Assembly (NCBI GenBank): GCA_934589675.1
Contig: CAKTOF010000011.1
Span: 1 to 64,000, forward strand
Source of the DNA: an uncultured Oscillospiraceae bacterium
GTDB lineage: Bacteria; Bacillota; Clostridia; Oscillospirales; Oscillospiraceae
Length of the DNA stretch: 64,000 nucleotides
Reading direction: 5' to 3'
Each line of letters begins with the position of its first letter. The first letter of the stretch is position 1. A program made the position numbers and the translations under genes. The notes under the pieces are model-generated. The model searched no databases. It worked only from the letters and a program-made list of their open reading frames with translations, and was not told the DNA's origin. Positions 60,042 to 64,000 of the stretch are shown piece by piece.

Positions 60042-60920
60042 ATGAAGAGCCGGTCGAAGGGCATTTTGTGCATCTTGTCCGCCGCGCTGTGCTTTGCGCT
60101 CATGGGGACGTTCATCCGCCTGGCCGGGGATGTGCCGTCCATGCAGAAGAGCTTTTTCCGCAACGTCGTCGCCGTCTTGTGCGCGGGAATCGTACTGCTG
60201 CGGCAGAAGCCGGAGTTTCACCCGACGAAGCAGTCTGTCCTCTGCCTGCTCGGCCGCTCCGCCTGCGGGACGGTCGGCCTTCTGTGCAATTTCTATGCCG
60301 TCGACCACCTCGTGCTGGCCGATGCGTCCATGCTCAATAAAATGTCGCCGTTTTTCGCGATCATTTTCTCGTGGTTCATGCTGAAAGAGCGCATCAGCCT
60401 GCGGCAGACGGTCGCGGTCATCGTCGCGTTCATCGGCTGCGTGCTCGTCGTCAAGCCGACGTTTTCCAATCTGGACCTCGGCCCGTCGCTCGTCGGTCTG
60501 CTCGGCGGGCTCGGCGCGGGCGTGGCGTATACGTTCGTGCGCATGATGAAGCGCTATGACGTGCCGGGCACGGTCATCGTGTTCGTGTTCTCGGCGTTTT
60601 CCACGCTTGTGACGCTGCCGTATCTCATCGCCATTCACGCGCCCATGACGTGGATGCAGGTGTTCTGGCTCGTTATGACGGGCGTCGCGGGTGCGGGCGG
60701 GCAGTTCTCCATCACGGCCGCCTACACGTTCGCGCCGGCCAGCGAGCTGTCTGTGTATGACTATACGCAGGTCATCTTCTCGGCCATTCTGGGCTTTTTC
60801 CTGTTCCGGCAGATCCCGGATGTGTACAGCTTCATCGGCTATGTGCTCATCATCGGCATGGCGGTATATATGTTTGTCCACAACCGCCGCGCCGATCACC
60901 TGACCGCGCAGCGATCATGA
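60042..60920 (+). CDS. EamA/DMT-family transporter
   Basis: 292 residues with ten predicted membrane helices in two EamA repeats (about 5-140 and 150-285). Typical features are the SAALCFALMGTFIRLAG start, MLNKMSPFFAIIFSWFMLKE in the first repeat and the matching YTQVIFSAILGFFLF in the second. It exports or imports small metabolites such as amino acids or nucleotides; the substrate is unknown. GGGGGA lies eight bases before the ATG at 60042. It is monocistronic between its promoter and terminator. Confidence 0.92.
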   Translation: MKSRSKGILCILSAALCFALMGTFIRLAGDVPSMQKSFFRNVVAVLCAGIVLLRQKPEFHPTKQSVLCLLGRSACGTVGLLCNFYAVDHLVLADASMLNKMSPFFAIIFSWFMLKERISLRQTVAVIVAFIGCVLVVKPTFSNLDLGPSLVGLLGGLGAGVAYTFVRMMKRYDVPGTVIVFVFSAFSTLVTLPYLIAIHAPMTWMQVFWLVMTGVAGAGGQFSITAAYTFAPASELSVYDYTQVIFSAILGFFLFRQIPDVYSFIGYVLIIGMAVYMFVHNRRADHLTAQRS

Positions 60921-60925
60921 AAAGA

Positions 60926-60959
60926 CACCGGATGCCGCGCGGCATCCGGTGCTTATTTT
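60926..60959. terminator. Terminator between EamA and DUF1836 genes
   Basis: The 11-bp perfect stem CACCGGATGCC / GGCATCCGGTG has a GCGC loop, then CTTATTTT on the plus strand. Confidence 0.8.
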
Positions 60960-60963
60960 GCGT

Positions 60964-61494
60964 TCAGGATTCAGCCGGGGATTCGGCCGCTTTTGCCCGG
61001 AGGATGGAGAGCACCTGCTCGCAGGCGATCTTCGTCGCGCTCGAGACAATGGCAAGGTCGAGCGCGAAGTTGGCCAGCTCACTTTCGCCGATGCTGGGGT
61101 CGACGGAGCGGGCGACATCCTGAAAGCTGATGTCCACGCGCTCTAAAAAGCCGCGGAAGAACTCCGGCTCGCTGCCCGGCGTGATCTCGCTGCCGAGCAG
61201 CAGCTTCATGTCCTTGACGGACAGGACGTTCTTGAGCAGCGAGATGGCCGTGAGGTAGACAAGATGCTCGCGGCTGTAGCGCTTGCCGTTGGCGCGCGGG
61301 AGCAGCCCGTCTTTGATGTAGTTGTTGATCATGGCGCTCGTCATGGGCGCGTCGTCCTGCTCGCCGACGCCGATGGTCTGGCGGCGGAGGTATGAGACGA
61401 CCTGATCCATGTAAAGCGCAATGTCCGGCAGCGCGTCCCAGCCGCTGGGGCGGCTCGTCTCGAGCATATGCTGCAGCTCGGTCAGCTCCTGCAT
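60964..61494 (-). CDS. DUF1836 domain protein
   Basis: 176 residues. The DUF1836 block runs from about 22 to 125: LPDIALYMDQVVSYL, then SAMINNYIKDGLLP and KRYSREHLVYLTAISLLKNV. The INNYIKDGLLP / RYSREHL pattern is a MerR-like winged helix, so it is probably a DNA-binding regulator without a known ligand. The C-terminal helix region is acidic and Ala/Ser-rich. AAGGAA lies before the ATG. Its own promoter is at 61527-61556. The target genes are unknown. Confidence 0.88.
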   Translation of the reverse strand: MQELTELQHMLETSRPSGWDALPDIALYMDQVVSYLRRQTIGVGEQDDAPMTSAMINNYIKDGLLPRANGKRYSREHLVYLTAISLLKNVLSVKDMKLLLGSEITPGSEPEFFRGFLERVDISFQDVARSVDPSIGESELANFALDLAIVSSATKIACEQVLSILRAKAAESPAES

Positions 61495-61526
61495 CGCATG
61501 TTCCTTCTTTCACGTTTTGTTCTGCT

Positions 61527-61556
61527 ATTATAGCACAGGGGCGGCGCAAAGTTCAA
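61527..61556 (-). promoter_or_regulatory. Promoter of the DUF1836 gene
   Basis: On the minus strand TTGAAC, 18 bases, TATAAT, about 35 bases before the ATG. Confidence 0.65.
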
Positions 61557-61561
61557 ACAGA

Positions 61562-61596
61562 AATTCCGCCCGGCACTTCAGATGCCGGGCGGAATT
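61562..61596 (-). terminator. Terminator of ilvD
   Basis: The 14-bp perfect stem AATTCCGCCCGGCA / TGCCGGGCGGAATT has a 7-base loop; on the minus strand it is followed by TTTCTG. Confidence 0.8.
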
Positions 61597-61607
61597 ATTT
61601 GCGGAGC

Positions 61608-63272
61608 TTACAGCTTCAGAACGGCGCCCTCGCTGGCGGGCGACACCATCTTGGCGTAGCGGGCGAGGTAGCCCGTCTTGACCTTCGGCTCCGGACAGAC
61701 CCACGCGGCGCGGCGCGCGGCGATCTCGTCGTCGCCGACGAGCAGGTCGATGCGGCAGTTCGGAATGTCGATGGCAATGCGGTCGCCGTCGCGCACGAGG
61801 CCGATGAGGCCGCCCATGGCCGCCTCGGGGCAGACGTGGCCGATGGCCGCGCCGCGCGTTGCGCCGGAGAAGCGGCCGTCGGTGATGAGCGCGACGCTCT
61901 CTCCGAGGCCCATGCCGCAGATGGCGCTTGTCGGGTTGAGCATCTCGCGCATACCCGGGCCGCCCTTCGGGCCCTCGTAGCGGATGACAACGACGTCGCC
62001 GGGATGGATGCCGCCGGCGTAGATCGTCTCGATGGCCTCCTCCTCGGAGTCAAACACGCGGGCCGGGCCCTCGTGGACCATCATCTCCTGCGCGACGGCG
62101 CTGCGCTTGACGACGCAGCCGTCCGGCGCGAGGTTGCCGCGCAGCACGGCGATGCCGCCGTAGGGAGAGTACGGATTTTCGACCGGGCGGATGATCTCGG
62201 GGTCGAGATTTTCCACGCCCTCGAGATTTTCGGCGATGGTTCTGCCCGTGACGGTCAGAAGATCCGTGTGGAGAAGATCCTTCTTCGTCAGCTCCTTCAT
62301 GACGGCCCAGACGCCGCCGGCGCGGTCTAAGTCCTCCATGTACGTCTCGCCGGCCGGCGCGAGGTGGCAGAGGTTCGGCGTGCGGGCGGAGATGGTGTTG
62401 GCGATGTCGAGGTCGATCGTGACGCCGGCCTCGTGCGCGATGGCGGGCAGGTGGAGCATGGAGTTCGTCGAGCAGCCGAGCGCCATGTCCATGGTCAGGG
62501 CGTTCTCAAACGCCTCCGCTGTCATGATGTCGCGCGGGCGGATGTCCTTTTTCACAAGCTCCATGATCTGCATCCCTGCGTGCTTGGCAAGGCGCAGGCG
62601 GGCGGAGTACGGCGCGGGGATCGTGCCGTTGCCGCGCAGACCCATGCCGAGCGCCTCGGTCAGGCAGTTCATGGAGTTGGCGGTGTACATGCCCGAGCAG
62701 CTGCCGCAGCTCGGGCAGCAGTTTTCCTCATACTCGCGCACGCCGGATTCGTCGAGCGTGCCGGCATGGTACGAGCCGACGGCCTCGAACATATGGCTCA
62801 GGCATGTGCGGCGGCCGTCTTTCAGGTGACCGGCGAGCATCGGGCCGCCGGAGCAGAAGATCGTCGGGACATTGACGCGCGCGGCGGCCATGAGAAGGCC
62901 GGGCACGTTCTTGTCACAGTTCGGGATCATGACAAGGCCGTCGAACTGGTGCGCGATGGCCATGGCCTCGGTCGAGTCGCAGATGAGGTCGCGCGTGACG
63001 AGACTGTATTTCATGCCGACATGGCCCATGGCGATGCCGTCGCACACGGCGATGGCCGGGAACATGATGGGCGTGCCGCCTGCGGCGCGCACGCCGGCCT
63101 TGACGGCCTCGCAGATGCGGTCTAAGTCCATGTGACCCGGAACGATCTCATTGTGCGAGGACACGACGCCGATGAGCGGGCGGGACAGCTCCTCCTCCGT
63201 CAGGCCGAGCGCGTAAAAAAGGCTGCGGTTCGGCGCGCGCTCCACGCCGCGCGTTGCGTTGTCAGAGAGCAT
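61608..63272 (-). CDS. ilvD: Dihydroxy-acid dehydratase
   Basis: Dehydrates 2,3-dihydroxy-isovalerate and -methylvalerate in valine/isoleucine synthesis, using an Fe-S cluster. 554 residues, normal length. The cluster and Mg sites are visible: IPNCDKNVPGLLMAAARVN, of which CDKNVPG is the core, then SCGSCSGMYTANSMN, and a C-terminal ALITDGRFSGATRG block with the catalytic Ser region. GGAGGAGCC lies before the ATG. It is 74 bases downstream of ilvC on the same strand. Confidence 0.97.
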   Translation of the reverse strand: MLSDNATRGVERAPNRSLFYALGLTEEELSRPLIGVVSSHNEIVPGHMDLDRICEAVKAGVRAAGGTPIMFPAIAVCDGIAMGHVGMKYSLVTRDLICDSTEAMAIAHQFDGLVMIPNCDKNVPGLLMAAARVNVPTIFCSGGPMLAGHLKDGRRTCLSHMFEAVGSYHAGTLDESGVREYEENCCPSCGSCSGMYTANSMNCLTEALGMGLRGNGTIPAPYSARLRLAKHAGMQIMELVKKDIRPRDIMTAEAFENALTMDMALGCSTNSMLHLPAIAHEAGVTIDLDIANTISARTPNLCHLAPAGETYMEDLDRAGGVWAVMKELTKKDLLHTDLLTVTGRTIAENLEGVENLDPEIIRPVENPYSPYGGIAVLRGNLAPDGCVVKRSAVAQEMMVHEGPARVFDSEEEAIETIYAGGIHPGDVVVIRYEGPKGGPGMREMLNPTSAICGMGLGESVALITDGRFSGATRGAAIGHVCPEAAMGGLIGLVRDGDRIAIDIPNCRIDLLVGDDEIAARRAAWVCPEPKVKTGYLARYAKMVSPASEGAVLKL

Positions 63273-63300
63273 AGTGGCTCCTCCTTATCGAAAGTATGGA

Positions 63301-63330
63301 AAAGGCGGGTCGGGCTGAGCCCGGCCCGTC
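63301..63330 (-). terminator. Hairpin between ilvC and ilvD
   Basis: On the minus strand GACGGGCCGGGC / GCCCGACCCGCC (two mismatched positions), loop TCA, followed by only TTT. It may be a weak terminator or attenuator that sets the ilvC to ilvD ratio. Confidence 0.55.
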
Positions 63331-63346
63331 TTTTTGCAGCGGAACT

Positions 63347-64000
63347 TTAGTTGCTCGCGTTATCGAGGTTGGCGTCGTTCTTCCAGAGCATGTTGTCGCG
63401 CAGCTGCTTGCCGACGACCTCCATCGGATGCTTTGCAAGCTGGGCGCGCTTGGAATTGAAGTAGGTGCGGCCGTTCTTGTTCTCGGCGATCCAGCGGCCG
63501 GCGAACGTGCCGTCCTGAATGTCGGACAGGACCGCGCGCATGCGCTCCTTCGTCTCCTCGTGCGGGATGACGCGCGGGCCGGAGACATACTCGCCGAACT
63601 CGGCCGTGTCGGAGATGGAGAAGTTCATGGCCGCGACGCCGCCCTTGTTGATGAGGTCGACGATGAGCTTCATCTCGTGGATGCACTCAAAGTACGCGTT
63701 CTCCGGGGCATAGCCGGCCTCGACGAGCACCTCGAAGCCGCAGCGCATCAGGTCGACCACGCCGCCGCACAGGACGGTCTGCTCGCCGAAGAGATCGGTC
63801 TCGGTCTCGTCGTGGAACGTCGTCTCCATGATGCCGGCGCGCGCGCCGCCGATGCCGGCGATGTACGCAAGCGCGATCTGGTAGGCGTTGCCCGTCGCGT
63901 CCTGCTCGACGGCGACAAGGCACGGGACGCCCTTGCCCGCGACATACTGGCTACGGACGGTGTGGCCCGGGCCCTTCGGCGCGGCCATGAACACGTCCAC
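63347..64000 (-). CDS. ilvC: Ketol-acid reductoisomerase (partial, 3' part)
   Basis: Isomerises and reduces acetolactate-type substrates in valine/isoleucine synthesis. The window holds the last 217 codons; the frame continues past 64000, and the N-terminal Rossmann domain with the cofactor-specificity loop is missing. The visible part has FMAAPKGPGHTVRSQY and the metal-binding helices with TTFHDETETDLFGEQTVLCG (Asp and Glu ligands). A CIHEMKLIVDLI segment and SDTAEFGEY follow. The length and C-terminus indicate a class I (short) enzyme. It is upstream of ilvD in the same direction. Confidence 0.95.
   Translation of the reverse strand: MDVFMAAPKGPGHTVRSQYVAGKGVPCLVAVEQDATGNAYQIALAYIAGIGGARAGIMETTFHDETETDLFGEQTVLCGGVVDLMRCGFEVLVEAGYAPENAYFECIHEMKLIVDLINKGGVAAMNFSISDTAEFGEYVSGPRVIPHEETKERMRAVLSDIQDGTFAGRWIAENKNGRTYFNSKRAQLAKHPMEVVGKQLRDNMLWKNDANLDNASN

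Overview
The window is GC-rich bacterial chromosome from a low-branching, monoderm member of the Firmicutes. It most resembles a gut Oscillospiraceae/Ruminococcaceae-type Clostridia. The evidence is two SLH-domain surface proteins, a WalRK-YycH-YycI type two-component operon, RNase J, a GdpP-type c-di-AMP phosphodiesterase, a T-box leader, a Na+-type V-ATPase, strong AGGAGG ribosome binding sites and several TTG/GTG starts. The species assignment is inference. No tRNA, rRNA, CRISPR array, phage structural genes or complete insertion sequence was seen.

Layout. 1-6.1 kb is a cell-surface region: an S-layer-like protein (minus), a 1-kb composite of two short dispersed repeat families, an orphan tyrosine recombinase, and a second SLH protein (plus). 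6.2-8.35 kb holds an anion permease, then a small divergent regulatory module (two tiny XRE repressors, a perfect inverted-repeat operator, an 82-residue unknown). 8.35-14.1 kb (minus) is a complete oligopeptide/dipeptide-type ABC importer with coaX at its end. 14.2-14.5 kb looks like a structured non-coding RNA gene. 14.6-20.7 kb (plus) is the walRK-yycH-yycI cell-wall stress operon followed by murA. 20.7-25.8 kb holds an acyltransferase, glutamine-dependent NAD synthetase, and a flavoprotein paired with a small protein carrying an allene-oxide-cyclase/dirigent-like motif. 25.9-29.9 kb is a LysR-controlled pair (double hot-dog MaoC-like protein and orphan substrate-binding lipoprotein). 29.9-31.0 kb is rpsF-ssb-rpsR. 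31.2-35.7 kb holds an SDR dehydrogenase, a glutamyl-Q tRNA synthetase-like enzyme, a MATE exporter and an ArsP-type permease. 35.9-44.5 kb is a nine-gene V-type ATPase operon in the order H-I-K-E-C-F-A-B-D, with all Na+ ligands conserved in the K ring subunit. 44.7-46.7 kb is leuA behind a leucine T-box. 46.8-48.4 kb is a fumarate-reductase-like flavoprotein. 48.6-56.2 kb is one long housekeeping operon: gdpP-rplI-dnaB-tilS-hpt-ftsH. 56.4-61.5 kb holds a second acyltransferase, RNase J, a possible small RNA or micro-ORF, an EamA transporter and a DUF1836 regulator. 61.6-64.0 kb is ilvD with the 3' part of ilvC, which runs off the window.

How the genes fit together: most genes support envelope construction and stress sensing (SLH proteins, WalRK, MurA, acyltransferases, c-di-AMP), uptake of peptides, sodium bioenergetics, and branched-chain amino acid synthesis (leuA, ilvC, ilvD). 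The least explained parts are the repeat/recombinase/S-layer arrangement, the XRE operator module, the flavoprotein plus barrel-protein pair, the MaoC plus binding-protein pair, and two promoter-to-terminator transcription units with no convincing protein.
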